33,963 bases of DNA, taken from NCBI GenBank assembly GCA_947486375.1, contig CANKTP010000020.1, positions 1 to 33,963 of the forward strand. The letters are read 5' to 3'. Positions 20,268 through 29,691 of the stretch are shown here, piece by piece. Position numbers and translations under genes: made by a program. Each line of letters starts with the position of its first letter. Position 1 is the first letter of the stretch. The notes under the pieces are model-generated. The model searched no databases, was not told the origin of the DNA, and saw nothing but the letters and a program-made list of their open reading frames with translations. Origin of the DNA: Candidatus Hydrogenedentota bacterium. Its GTDB lineage: Bacteria; Hydrogenedentota; Hydrogenedentia; Hydrogenedentales; GCA-2746185.

Positions 20268-20605
20268 GAAAGCAACACCTTTCCCAAGTTGATACACCTC
20301 TACACGTTATCCAGTATACACCAATTGCCTATCGCGGTGCAACTCAACGCCAAAACGGACGGATGCACGTTGTGGCCATGATGCATAACCCTTGCGATAT
20401 CAACGGCTTGGATTCCCATGAGAACCGCATGGATGCAGCAAATGAGCACCTATATGAATTCCCGGAGGAACGATTGGGTTCCATCCCCCATGGGAGGCCC
20501 GGAACTCGCAGGCGGATTGCGCCGCAGCGCGGAGGGCACCGAGGGCAAAAGTTGTGGGGCAAATCGCGGGCGGGTCTTTAACGGCGGCAGGATTCGGCGT
20601 GCGGG

Positions 20606-21976
20606 TCACCGGGGATGGAGGACAACTTTCTCGCCGATGACCGGATCGAACTTGGCGCAGCCGTTGCCGCAATTTTCGTGCATCCATGCGACGGCGGGGG
20701 GATCGCCGTGTACGAAGATGAGGTTCTTCGGGTTGAAGCGCTCGACGACACGCTGGAGGGCCTTCCGGGGCGCGTGGGCGCTGAAATGATATGACCTGAC
20801 ATTTTCGAGGGCGACCTTGACGGGCTGTCCGCCGAGCGTGAAGACAAGTTCGTCGCCGGGCTTGGAGGCCTTGACGCGATGGCCGAGGGTGTCGGGGTCG
20901 CAGTAGCCCACGAAGAAGATTCCGTGCTGGGTTTCCTTGATCATATGCTGCGCGATCATGGCGGAGGGGGTGTTCTCGATCATCATGCCCGAGGTGGCGA
21001 CGATGATCCCCGGGGTCTTCAACAGCGTCCGGGCGACGGCGGGATCCCAGACGTCGCCGACGCGCCCAAAGTTTGCCAGGGGGCTGAGACGCGCCTCGGG
21101 CTTGAGTTGGCCGGAAAATCGGTCGTAAATCTCATAGATGGCGCGGCCCAGTCCAGAGGCATAGACGGGGACATCGGGGATGGTGCCGTCTTCCTGCATA
21201 CGGGCGACGATATTGAGAATTTCCTGGGCGCGGCCGAGGGCGAAACAGGGCACGAGCACGCAACCGCCCCCGCGCAGCACCGTGGCGATGTCCAGGCCGA
21301 AGCGGTCGGCCTCGGCGCCATAGTCGATGGCGTCCGCACCCTCGTTTGCGCCGTAGGTCGACTCGATGATGAGGGTGTCGAAGGAGCGGGCGTTGGCCGG
21401 GGCCTCGAAGCCGGGCATCAGTTCTTGATCGACGGCGCTAATGTCCGCGGTGTAGAACAAGGAATGATCCGGCGAATAGAGCTCGATGGATGCGCAACCG
21501 AGGACATGCCCCGCCGGATGGAACCGAACCCGCACGGGGCTGTCGGGAAATAGGCGGAACTCCTGGCCCATGTCAATGCCGTAACAACGGCGCATCGCAT
21601 TGTCGACGTCCACGTGTTCGTAGAGGGGATACTCTGGAATGTTCCGTTCGTCGCGCAGGATCCCCATCACGGACACGCTGTTGTGCAGCATGCGATCCAT
21701 GATCCTGAGGGTGGGGGCCGTCGCGTAGCCTGTCGTCGACGGGAAGAGCTTCATGAGGTAGGGCACGGACCCGCAATGATCGATGTGCGCGTGCGAGATA
21801 ATGACCGCGTCCGGGGCCTCCTTCAGCGGCGCGAAGTTCGGAAGCGCCGCCAAGCCCTCCTTTTTCGGATGCAACCCGCAGTCAAGGACGATCCGAAGTC
21901 CCCCGATTTCGACAACGTACGAATTGGCCCCGACTTCCCCCGCACCACCCATCGGCGTAAAGTTTACTGTGCTCAA
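20606..21976 (-). CDS. MBL-fold / beta-CASP RNA-processing-type nuclease (COG1236-like)
   Basis: SHAHIDHCGSVPYL, HPAGHVLGCASIEL, IIESTYG, LVPCFALGRAQEIL, IVATSGMM, HFSAHAPRKAL. Likely TTG start at 21976 (LSTVNFTPMGGAGEVGANSYVVE); upstream ORF text is not protein-like. Confidence 0.85.
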   Translation of the reverse strand: MSTVNFTPMGGAGEVGANSYVVEIGGLRIVLDCGLHPKKEGLAALPNFAPLKEAPDAVIISHAHIDHCGSVPYLMKLFPSTTGYATAPTLRIMDRMLHNSVSVMGILRDERNIPEYPLYEHVDVDNAMRRCYGIDMGQEFRLFPDSPVRVRFHPAGHVLGCASIELYSPDHSLFYTADISAVDQELMPGFEAPANARSFDTLIIESTYGANEGADAIDYGAEADRFGLDIATVLRGGGCVLVPCFALGRAQEILNIVARMQEDGTIPDVPVYASGLGRAIYEIYDRFSGQLKPEARLSPLANFGRVGDVWDPAVARTLLKTPGIIVATSGMMIENTPSAMIAQHMIKETQHGIFFVGYCDPDTLGHRVKASKPGDELVFTLGGQPVKVALENVRSYHFSAHAPRKALQRVVERFNPKNLIFVHGDPPAVAWMHENCGNGCAKFDPVIGEKVVLHPR

Positions 21977-22049
21977 TGATTCCGCTCCATGAGAGCCATG
22001 ATAGACTTGCCGCAGCGAAATATCAAATTGTCGAAAGTCCCGATTACCG

Positions 22050-22655
22050 CTATAGAAATCGTGAGCGGGATCCGTGCATCCGCGTAAACAGACCGTCGCC
22101 CAGCGTGCGAAGCAGATTATCCAGGCGCACAATGGGAAGTCCGAGGACGTTTTGATAGCAGCCCTCGTATCGCGCGACGAGCAGGCTGCCGGGTCCGTCC
22201 ACGGTGTAGGCGCCGGCGCGGTCGACGGGGTTGACCGCCTCGACGAAGGCGCCGATCTCGGACTCGGCCAGGGCGCGGAAGGTCACTTGGGTCGTTTCGA
22301 ATCCCTCGGTGGCCTGGCCTGTCTGCGTATTGCGGATGGCCACGCCCGTCAAGACTTCGTGCGTACGGCCGGACAACGCGCGGAGCATGGCCCGCGCTTC
22401 CTCGATATCGGCGGGCTTGCCCATGATCCAGTCGCCCAGGACAACGATGGTGTCGGCGGCGATCACCAGCGCGGGATGCGCAACGCGCGCCGCGATTTCG
22501 TCTCGCTTGATTCGGGCGTTGTACAGGACCACCTCGCTGGGGACGCCGTCGAGGGTTTCCTCGGCGGCGCCCGGAATCACCTCGATCTCGATGCCAAGCG
22601 CCTCGAGCAGGGCGCGCCGCCGGGGCGAAGCGGAGGCGAGAACGATGGGAATCAC
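22050..22655 (-). CDS. maf: Maf-like nucleotide pyrophosphatase
   Basis: GTG start giving VIPIVLASASPRRRALLEALGIEIEVIPG...ADTIVVLGDWIMGKPADIEEARAMLRALSGRTHEVLTGVAI. Overlaps the preceding gene by GTGA. Confidence 0.92.
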   Translation of the reverse strand: MIPIVLASASPRRRALLEALGIEIEVIPGAAEETLDGVPSEVVLYNARIKRDEIAARVAHPALVIAADTIVVLGDWIMGKPADIEEARAMLRALSGRTHEVLTGVAIRNTQTGQATEGFETTQVTFRALAESEIGAFVEAVNPVDRAGAYTVDGPGSLLVARYEGCYQNVLGLPIVRLDNLLRTLGDGLFTRMHGSRSRFL

Positions 22656-23392
22656 GGATTGCCCACGAGGCTCTCGGTGGCCAGGGGTCCCGGGACCGTC
22701 TTGCCTTCGGGTCCCGCAGTCTCGATGTACTGTTCGTCCTCCACGATGTCCGTTCCCTCGGGCACGATGATGTGGGTCTTGTCCGGCGGCGCCGTGTCGC
22801 CGAGCGCGAACTCCCCGATACGAATGGTCACGTTCGACTCGGCGTCGTTGACGATGAAAATCTGCGTGGGCAAGAGATCGCCGGGACGGAGTTGGAGGGT
22901 CGCGGACTCGAATACGGCCATGTCGGATTCCGGATCGCGCGGCGTGAGCTTTAGGGCGACGCCGCCCTTGTTCGATTCGGCGGGAAGAGCAAGCTCGATG
23001 ACGTAGGCTTTCTTCAGGTTCTCCGAGTCGTCGCTGAACCCGAGAAACAGCGCCTCGGTCTCGGGGCGATCCTCGAGCTTCCACGATTTCAACTGGCCCA
23101 GTTCCTTGTCATACTCGTACGTGACAAGCCCGTCGGTAATGTACACCAGGACGGAAGTCTCGCCGGTCTCCGGGTCGGCATAATGAAGCAGAAGGCGCTT
23201 GGGCGACGCATACACCACGCGGCCCTTTAACAAAATCGTCTCGTCGGGCGTCACAGTGGTTTGCTCGAAGGGCGCCTCGAGAAAACGAATGCCATTGCGC
23301 TTCTTTTGGAACTCCGCGAAGAATGCGTCAAAATCGGGTACCGTCTGCGCGGGAATGGCCAGCCACAAGGCCGTCAAGGTTAGTGCAATCAT
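22652..23392 (-). CDS. LolA-like outer-membrane lipoprotein carrier family protein
   Basis: N-terminal hydrophobic signal. FLEAPFEQTTVTPDETILLKGRVVYASPKRLLLHYADPETGETSVLVYITDGLVTYEYDKELGQLKSW matches LolA/LppX-type organisation. Confidence 0.75.
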   Translation of the reverse strand: MIALTLTALWLAIPAQTVPDFDAFFAEFQKKRNGIRFLEAPFEQTTVTPDETILLKGRVVYASPKRLLLHYADPETGETSVLVYITDGLVTYEYDKELGQLKSWKLEDRPETEALFLGFSDDSENLKKAYVIELALPAESNKGGVALKLTPRDPESDMAVFESATLQLRPGDLLPTQIFIVNDAESNVTIRIGEFALGDTAPPDKTHIIVPEGTDIVEDEQYIETAGPEGKTVPGPLATESLVGNP

Positions 23393-23436
23393 AAATTCAC
23401 GTCCTCACCGTGGGGGTACTCGTCTCGATCCCCCGT

Positions 23437-24243
23437 TTACTGTCCAAGTTCCCTCGAGCGCGCCGTCGCCGCGGCAACGGCGGCATGGACCGCGCCGGAG
23501 AAGTCGCGCTGGCGCATAGCCGCCATCCCGGCCGCCGTCGTCCCTCCTTTGGAGGTCACGCGTTCGCGCAGGACCGCCGGCGTTTCGCCGGATTCCATGA
23601 GCAACTTTCCCGCGCCGTACAAGGTCTGTCCCGCAAGCCGCAGGGCCTGGGCCTCGGTCATGCCCTGGACCGTGGCCGCCTCCACGAGGCACTCGACCAT
23701 GTAAAAGAAATAGGCCGGGCCGCTTCCGCTCAACCCGGTCACGGCGTCGATCGTTTCCTCGGGGACCCTCTCGCAAATCCCGATGGCGTCGAATATAGTC
23801 GTCACCACCTCCGCGTCCGCCTCGGAAGCGTTCGCGCTGAGGGAAAACGCGGCGGCCCCAAGGCCCACCATCGCGGGGGTATTGGGCATGACGCGCGCAA
23901 CGCGGGTGGTTGCACCGAGGCGCGTCTGGATGAACGATATCGATATGCCCGCCGCGATCGAGACCACGAGGGTGCGGTCCGTATAACCCGGCCGAATCGC
24001 GGCAAGCGCCACCGCCATGTCCTGCGGTTTCGGCGCAAGCAGGAGCGCGTCGCTCGCTTGGGCCAAATCCGCCGGCGTCGCGGCAACGCGCGCGCCCAGT
24101 TTCGCCGCCTCGGAGCGCTTTCCCGCATCCAGGTCGTATACGACCATGCCGGAGGCAGGCCAGGTCTTCGCGTCGACCAGCCCCCGCGCGATCGCGCTAC
24201 CCATGTTCCCGAACCCAAGAAATCCCAACGTTGGATGCGCCAT
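23437..24243 (-). CDS. proC: Pyrroline-5-carboxylate reductase
   Basis: LGFLGFGNMGSAIARGL, VMPNTPAMVGLGAAAFS, AVTGLSGSGPAYFFYMVECLVEAATVQGM, LRERVTSKGGTTAAGM. Confidence 0.95.
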   Translation of the reverse strand: MAHPTLGFLGFGNMGSAIARGLVDAKTWPASGMVVYDLDAGKRSEAAKLGARVAATPADLAQASDALLLAPKPQDMAVALAAIRPGYTDRTLVVSIAAGISISFIQTRLGATTRVARVMPNTPAMVGLGAAAFSLSANASEADAEVVTTIFDAIGICERVPEETIDAVTGLSGSGPAYFFYMVECLVEAATVQGMTEAQALRLAGQTLYGAGKLLMESGETPAVLRERVTSKGGTTAAGMAAMRQRDFSGAVHAAVAAATARSRELGQ

Positions 24244-24320
24244 GCCCGGATTTTCCTTCCCACGAAATGCGACGCGGGGAGTTTAGCACAGCGGCAGGAG
24301 TATGAATCTTCGGCAACGGA

Positions 24321-24623
24321 TTACGGCGTATTCTCCCGGGTAAAGATGGCCTCGATGTCGCGCGCGCCATGGAGCACGCGGGCGATTTCGATAGGTTGAC
24401 GCCCGATACGATGGAGGATTACGTGATTTCCGACGGGGAAGCGGTACAGGCTGGATCCCAATCTACCACAAGCGCGACCGATGCTTGGTTGACGGCCGAG
24501 AATATCGAATCTCTCGATGAGAAGCTCCGAGAAACGCGTGGCCGCATCCGGATTGTCCCTGGCAATGTAATCCCAGATTTCGTCCAGATCCTGACGGGCC
24601 GATCGCGAAAGTCGATACGTCAC
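24321..24623 (-). CDS. parE: ParE/RelE-superfamily toxin
   Basis: MTYRLSRSARQDLDEIWDYIARDNPDAATRFSELLIERFDILGRQPSIGR...YRFPVGNHVILHRIGRQPIEIARVLHGARDI. GTG start; GTGA overlap with the antitoxin. Confidence 0.9.
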   Translation of the reverse strand: MTYRLSRSARQDLDEIWDYIARDNPDAATRFSELLIERFDILGRQPSIGRACGRLGSSLYRFPVGNHVILHRIGRQPIEIARVLHGARDIEAIFTRENTP

Positions 24624-24916
24624 GAGGCGCTTGGGGTCGCTCGATTCGCAAGGCGCTCTTTGCCGCGCCGATCCAAGTCCTCGATATAGCGGCGCATGCC
24701 GGCGTCGTCGAGCTCGATGTAATCGCCCCGGTCCAGGTCCGCCAGGCCTTGAGCCAATTGCTTGCGAAATTCCTCCTCGCGAAGCGCCCGGATCCGTTCG
24801 TTCTCCTCGATGAGTCGCAATCCGTCCAGAAGCACATCGCCGGCGGACGGGTAGCGCCCGCTTCGGACACGCTCGCTGATGAAGGCCTCCCAGTGCGCTC
24901 CAAGCTCGATGTTCAT
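24620..24916 (-). CDS. parD: ParD-family ribbon-helix-helix antitoxin
   Basis: MNIELGAHWEAFISERVRSGRYPSAGDVLLDGLRLIEENE followed by an acidic C-terminus; directly upstream of parE. Confidence 0.88.
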   Translation of the reverse strand: MNIELGAHWEAFISERVRSGRYPSAGDVLLDGLRLIEENERIRALREEEFRKQLAQGLADLDRGDYIELDDAGMRRYIEDLDRRGKERLANRATPSAS

Positions 24917-25007
24917 TTTATGGCCTCCAGCTCGTCAAAAACCTACCATGCTCCCCGCGAATTCGCAATTCTGGGAAATCGGACGATTTGCGTGCGGCCC
25001 GATAGGT

Positions 25008-27527
25008 TCATTTTCCCTCACCAGCGAGCCACCACTGCAGCAGCGTCCGTAGCGCCTGCGGCGGATTGGTCGGGCCGGTCCTTCCGAACACATCTTCCCG
25101 ATTGAGGCCGTGGCAATTGCCGCAGACCCTAATCTCGCCCGACTTGAAAGTGAGCCAATAGCGCTCGCGCACGGCGGGCGTGCCGTCGGCCTCGGTGGTA
25201 TGCCACGACAACGCGCGGCCCGCCGGGACGAATGCCGCCATCGATCCGTCGTCCCCGAGCTGGACAGAAGCCTCGGGTGCGCCGGGGTCGGTCGGGTTCA
25301 CGAAGGAATCCATCGGGCGCGCAAGGACGCGCCGGCCGGGACGGGTGTATCCCCGGAGTTGCTTGCCCTCGAAGAACTGCATGTAGCCGATCTCTTTCGG
25401 GATTTCGGTTTCCTCGGCGCTGACGTGATCGCTCCACGCAATCTTGAGGTTGTAATCCTGTTGCGTGTCGGCGCGCACGGTGACATCGCGGCTCACCAGC
25501 AGGGCGAGATCGTTCGCATCGAGATAGGCCCGAAGGTCCTCGATGCCGCCGGCGCCGAGTTCCTCGGCGATTACGGCCTGTTCGATCTCGGGGACTTCCT
25601 CGAGCGGGGCGTCGGAAGGGATGGGCTGCGTGCGCACCTCGATCGCCTGGAGCTGCCACAGCGGACCGTCGTATTCCACATCGCGGTAGCGCGCATTGTC
25701 GAAGTAGGCGATCGACTTCACGATCGGGGCGACAAGGTCGGGACCCGGAACAAGGTGGCCGCCATCGCCGGGAACGAGCTGCGTGATCTCGAAATTGTAC
25801 CGGCTGGAAAGGACGAACGGGGCCGGCCCGGGGGGATTGTCCACGACCTCGTCGACCTGCCGCGCCGTGTTGCTGTGCGACGCCCAAATCGTCCCATCCT
25901 CGAGGACGACCGGATCGCGAAACATCCCGGCATGCCCCGGCGGCACGGGTTCCGCGTCGTCGACGGGGAAGGCCGTCTCCGGGTGAGTGTGGAACCGCGG
26001 CCGAATATCATCCGCGTTCGCGCCCGGCGGGGCGACGAGCGACACGAGTTGCCCGGACGCATGCGTGCCGAATTCGGCGCAGCGAATCCCATAGTATGTG
26101 CCCGGCTCGACGGGGCTCTCGCAGATATGCATGAAGATGTCGAGGGAATCCTCGTTGCCGGCATACTCGAGATACGTCCTCGCGGGCCCGATGTAGCCCG
26201 CCAATTCGTGCCGGCCAAGGTGGTTGAGGATCTCGAGGCCGGTGCCATCCTGCGATATCATCCACGGGAAGAAATGATTGAAGGTATGCACCGTTTCCGT
26301 GGGGTCGTAGTCCGCGTCCCAAAGCGGATCGACCGTCTCCGGATCGCCGGGGCCGTGAAGACCCCTAAGTTCCGGAAACACCTCGTCGGCGGGATCGAGG
26401 GCGTGCGAGGCATCGCTGTCCTCGCTGTCGAAGGTGAAGGACTCGAACGTGGATTCTTGCCCAAGGACAAGTTGCCGTATGTCGGCGTCCGCCTGTTGGT
26501 CGCGCTGGAGGTGGTCCCAGCGAGTGAAGATGACCCGGCCGAAGCTGTCGACGAACGGCGAGAAATCGCCAGAGGGACTGTGGTCGAGTATTTGCAAGCC
26601 GGAACCGTCCGCATTCATCTCCCACAATCCGCTGACGATGTCGGCGGATTCGTATTCGTCGCGCTGCGGATAGAGCATTCGGTCGCCATTTCGGGGACGG
26701 TCGCTCGTGAACAGGATGCGGCCGTCCGAGGCGTAGATCGGCGAGACGTTGTTGTAGTCCTCCGGCTGCGCGAGTTTGACGATCTCGACGGCCTCGTCCT
26801 GGCCAAATCCCGTGATCTCGTAAATCTGGAAGTACACCGGATCGATATCGTTCTGAATCGTCCCCCCGATGACCATGCTGAAAAGGGCCTTCGTCCCGGA
26901 CCAATGCGGCTGCGGGTCGCGGACCGCGATCTCTTCCCCGGGTCCCGTTCCGAATCCCGCCTCGGCGGTAAGATTCCGAAGCGTACCGTCCGAGTAACGG
27001 ATGTAAAGGTCGCCCCCGCGCGGCGCGCTGCCCACGCCGCCCTTGTGCGTGCCGAAGGTTGACATGAGGTTCGCGAAATCGTTGCCGAACGGGGTCTGTG
27101 TCACGAACATAATGGCGTTCGGGACTTCGCCTTCACCTTCTCCCTCGCCCTCACCTTCTCCCTCTCCTTCGCCTTCTCCCTCTCCTTCGCCTTCGCTCGA
27201 GTTGTCGGTCACCGTGATCAACACGCTCTCTGTGTCCGATCCCACGGTGGTCGTCACGGTGAGACGGACCGTGTACGCTCCAGGCGTATCGAAAGTATGT
27301 AGCGGAGATTGCTCGGTCGAAGTCTCGCCATCGCCAAAATCCCAGCCGGACTCGATGTTTCCCCCAGATCCGGCCGTACTTTCATCCGTGAACCGAACGG
27401 CCAACGGGGCCGGCCCGGTGGAATCGGACGGCGAAAACGCCGCCGTGGGCAGTACCCGGGGACATCCCCCCAATGAAATTGTGGCCAGAACGGAAAAAAA
27501 ACAGATCACGGGCGTCTTCAAGTTCAT
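25008..27527 (-). CDS. Lipoprotein with PKD domain, (EG)n linker and hydrazine-synthase-alpha-like propeller/monohaem C-terminus
   Basis: Start MNLKTPVICFFSVLATISLGGCPRV (lipobox LGGC). PKD text WDFGDGETSTEQSPLHTFDTPGAYTVRLTV. EGEGEGEG linker. FSPFVDSFGRVIFTRWDHLQRDQQAD. C-terminal CGNCH haem c motif. Confidence 0.82.
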   Translation of the reverse strand: MNLKTPVICFFSVLATISLGGCPRVLPTAAFSPSDSTGPAPLAVRFTDESTAGSGGNIESGWDFGDGETSTEQSPLHTFDTPGAYTVRLTVTTTVGSDTESVLITVTDNSSEGEGEGEGEGEGEGEGEGEGEGEVPNAIMFVTQTPFGNDFANLMSTFGTHKGGVGSAPRGGDLYIRYSDGTLRNLTAEAGFGTGPGEEIAVRDPQPHWSGTKALFSMVIGGTIQNDIDPVYFQIYEITGFGQDEAVEIVKLAQPEDYNNVSPIYASDGRILFTSDRPRNGDRMLYPQRDEYESADIVSGLWEMNADGSGLQILDHSPSGDFSPFVDSFGRVIFTRWDHLQRDQQADADIRQLVLGQESTFESFTFDSEDSDASHALDPADEVFPELRGLHGPGDPETVDPLWDADYDPTETVHTFNHFFPWMISQDGTGLEILNHLGRHELAGYIGPARTYLEYAGNEDSLDIFMHICESPVEPGTYYGIRCAEFGTHASGQLVSLVAPPGANADDIRPRFHTHPETAFPVDDAEPVPPGHAGMFRDPVVLEDGTIWASHSNTARQVDEVVDNPPGPAPFVLSSRYNFEITQLVPGDGGHLVPGPDLVAPIVKSIAYFDNARYRDVEYDGPLWQLQAIEVRTQPIPSDAPLEEVPEIEQAVIAEELGAGGIEDLRAYLDANDLALLVSRDVTVRADTQQDYNLKIAWSDHVSAEETEIPKEIGYMQFFEGKQLRGYTRPGRRVLARPMDSFVNPTDPGAPEASVQLGDDGSMAAFVPAGRALSWHTTEADGTPAVRERYWLTFKSGEIRVCGNCHGLNREDVFGRTGPTNPPQALRTLLQWWLAGEGK
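27130..27196. repeat. Hexameric coding repeat encoding the (Glu-Gly)n linker
   Basis: ccttcaccttctccctcgccctcaccttctccctctccttcgcc..., (CCYTCN)n-like, in frame with the 25008..27527 gene. Confidence 0.88.
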
Positions 27528-27700
27528 CGGATGGCTTCTCCCCAATGTTGGCGATTGTCGCCGGTCAATCAAATTGTACCATGCGTTTCGGTGCGCAAAA
27601 TGCCCGTCCCATGGGTCCCATAAACCTTTTTCCCACTGGAACAGTCTATATGACGTACAATGGCCGCAGCCGCGCCGAAATGGCGCCGGAGGATGATTCA

Positions 27701-29371
27701 ATGGCTACTCGGACAAAACTAATGGGCGGTGCCATGATCGGCCTTGCCGCGGTGGGCTTGGCGTCGATATTTCTGCTGGCCGGCTTGGGGCTCCGCGAGA
27801 CGCTCGGCTTGGCCTCCCCCGGTCCCGTGCCCCTGACGCTGCCCGTGCTCCGCCTAATGCCCGAATCCGCCGAGGTGGCCTGCGCCATTCCCCCGGTGGC
27901 CGATGTGCGCGACCGGTTCCTTGCGCTTGCCAAGCGCTTTCATCCGGAAGACGATCTGAATTCCGCCTACGATGAATTCGTGGCCGAGATTGCCGAGACG
28001 CTTGAGGCGGACACCGCCGCAACCCTCGAGGACCTCCTGGCCGCGAAAGGCATCGACGCATTCCAGCCCTTGGCCATGTTCGCCGACACGGACGCCCTCG
28101 AAGTCGCGGCGGCGGATGCGGAAGAATCCGCGCCCGAGAGCGAAGGCCTTCACCGCATTCCGCCGGGCCTCGCGCTCGTGATCGGGTGTGCCGATATCCA
28201 TGTGGCGCAGACGACCCTCGAGTCGCTGATCCCCGCCGAGGTGGCGCACTACACGGACGAGTCGTACAACGGCGTTTTCATTCGCACCTACGGCGACGCG
28301 TTCTGCTCCTACTATTTCGACGAGGACCGCATGGTCATCGGGAACTCGCTCGAGTTCGTCAAGGACATCGCGAAGCGCAGGACGGATCCCGCCAAGGTGC
28401 GCTATGGTTCGGCGGATTGTCCCGCGGGCGCGGCGGACGAGTTGGTCGCGCTGGTGCGGATGGATCGCGCGGCAGGACGTCTCGCCGATGTGACGGAGTC
28501 CCTCGCCGGCGATGAATCGCATGCCTTCCTCGAAGAGTTGCTGACGTTGCAGGACGGCTTCTCGAGCGATCCCCTCGTGGTGACCTTGGGCGAACACGAC
28601 GATGCATTCGAGCTTTTGGCCCGCGCCGATCTCGCGCAACACGAAGGCCTGCGCACCACGCTCGGGAAACCTTCCCCATTGCGTCTCGCCCAACTCCTGC
28701 CCGAGGACACGCTCGGCTTCATGAGCCTTCGGTTCAACCAGGAGTCGCGCGCGCTTCTCGTCAAGGCATTCGCAAACAACTTTCCCGAGACCGAGGGCGA
28801 CGAGGCCTTCCAGTTCATGACCGCGACCATGTTCAGCGATTGGATGACCATCATCGACGACGAGATGACCATCGCGGTCACGGAAATTCGCGACGACGAA
28901 GTCGAGGGCATCGGCATGCTCGCCGTGAACAACAAGGATCAATTGTCCACGCTTGTCTCGGCCATCCCGGGCGAGACCGTCGAGACCCATCGCAACGTCG
29001 ACCTGCGGAAGCTGCCCTTCGACGAGGCCGGCGGCATTCACTACGCCATCGCGCGCAACGTGTTTGTCATGAGCACGGACATCGAGCAACTTCGAGGCGT
29101 GGTCGATCGGCTGCTCGATCGCGAAACCTCGGCCCTGTTTGCCAGCTTCACGCCGCCCATCGACGAAGACACGCCGCGATACGGCGCGCTCGTCCTGCGT
29201 TCGGACTTGCTCGCCAAGGCCGGGATCGACTTCCTCGACAGCGATGATGCAAACACCGGCGTCGGCGGCATTGTGCGAGACGCACGCCTCACCGGCGACG
29301 TCGAGGGCACCTGGCTCGCCACCCGACTCGCCGTGTACCTCACTCCTCCGGCCTCCGCGCAGGCCGACTGA
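27701..29371 (+). CDS. Membrane-anchored/secreted protein, DUF3352-like
   Basis: Start MATRTKLMGGAMIGLAAVGLASIFLLAGLGL with GGAGG RBS. Long soluble domain with LPEDTLGFMSLRF and similar text; family assignment is tentative. Confidence 0.6.
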   Translation: MATRTKLMGGAMIGLAAVGLASIFLLAGLGLRETLGLASPGPVPLTLPVLRLMPESAEVACAIPPVADVRDRFLALAKRFHPEDDLNSAYDEFVAEIAETLEADTAATLEDLLAAKGIDAFQPLAMFADTDALEVAAADAEESAPESEGLHRIPPGLALVIGCADIHVAQTTLESLIPAEVAHYTDESYNGVFIRTYGDAFCSYYFDEDRMVIGNSLEFVKDIAKRRTDPAKVRYGSADCPAGAADELVALVRMDRAAGRLADVTESLAGDESHAFLEELLTLQDGFSSDPLVVTLGEHDDAFELLARADLAQHEGLRTTLGKPSPLRLAQLLPEDTLGFMSLRFNQESRALLVKAFANNFPETEGDEAFQFMTATMFSDWMTIIDDEMTIAVTEIRDDEVEGIGMLAVNNKDQLSTLVSAIPGETVETHRNVDLRKLPFDEAGGIHYAIARNVFVMSTDIEQLRGVVDRLLDRETSALFASFTPPIDEDTPRYGALVLRSDLLAKAGIDFLDSDDANTGVGGIVRDARLTGDVEGTWLATRLAVYLTPPASAQAD

Positions 29372-29462
29372 GGCGCCTTCCTCGCGCCACGAAAACCGGC
29401 CATCGAAGGGGACAGACACACACGAGGCTTACGCCTCACCCACAACGATGAAAATAGGTCAA

Positions 29463-29492
29463 TCTCTCCCCCCGGGAGAGGGCAGGGAGAGG
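29463..29492. repeat. ctctcccccc-gggagaggg intergenic palindromic repeat
   Basis: Stem ctctccc-ccc-gggagag followed by a second gggagaggg phrase; resembles a common interspersed intergenic repeat. Confidence 0.5.
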
Positions 29493-29570
29493 GAGGGTCC
29501 TCCGACGGCCCTCGTTTCGTAGTTTGTCCTGACCAAAGCACCGAATTTTCAAGGCAAGCAGACACTACAA

Positions 29571-29601
29571 CCCCGAAAGTTTCCCTTGCCAAATTTCGGG
29601 G
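29571..29601. promoter_or_regulatory. Possible leader stem-loop upstream of the 29692 gene
   Basis: ccccgaaa (29571-29578) pairs perfectly with tttcgggg (29594-29601), loop 15 nt. ggcaag (29553-29558) can pair with cttgcc inside that loop (29585-29590). Confidence 0.4.
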
Positions 29602-29691
29602 AAAGGATTATCGTAATCGAAGGTTGCGATATCCTCGGTCCGGATTTCTGGGCCGACGGTCATTCATTCCGTGCTTGGGAGGTCGGTCGGG

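Noticed and set aside
19044-20381. 445-aa plus-strand ORF
   Set aside because: Antisense shadow of the DUF1501 gene.
20298-20605. Possible gene or pseudogene between DUF1501 and the beta-CASP gene
   Set aside because: Only short ORFs (72-123 aa) without motifs; best treated as intergenic/promoter DNA.
25110-27062. 650-aa plus-strand ORF opposite the PKD/HZS-like gene
   Set aside because: Arg/Gly/Val-rich antisense translation typical of high-GC DNA; the minus-strand product has clear domains, a lipobox and a haem motif.
25008-27527. Evidence of anammox (hydrazine synthase) metabolism
   Set aside because: Only an alpha-like architecture with one haem motif is visible; no beta/gamma subunits or hydrazine dehydrogenase in the window.
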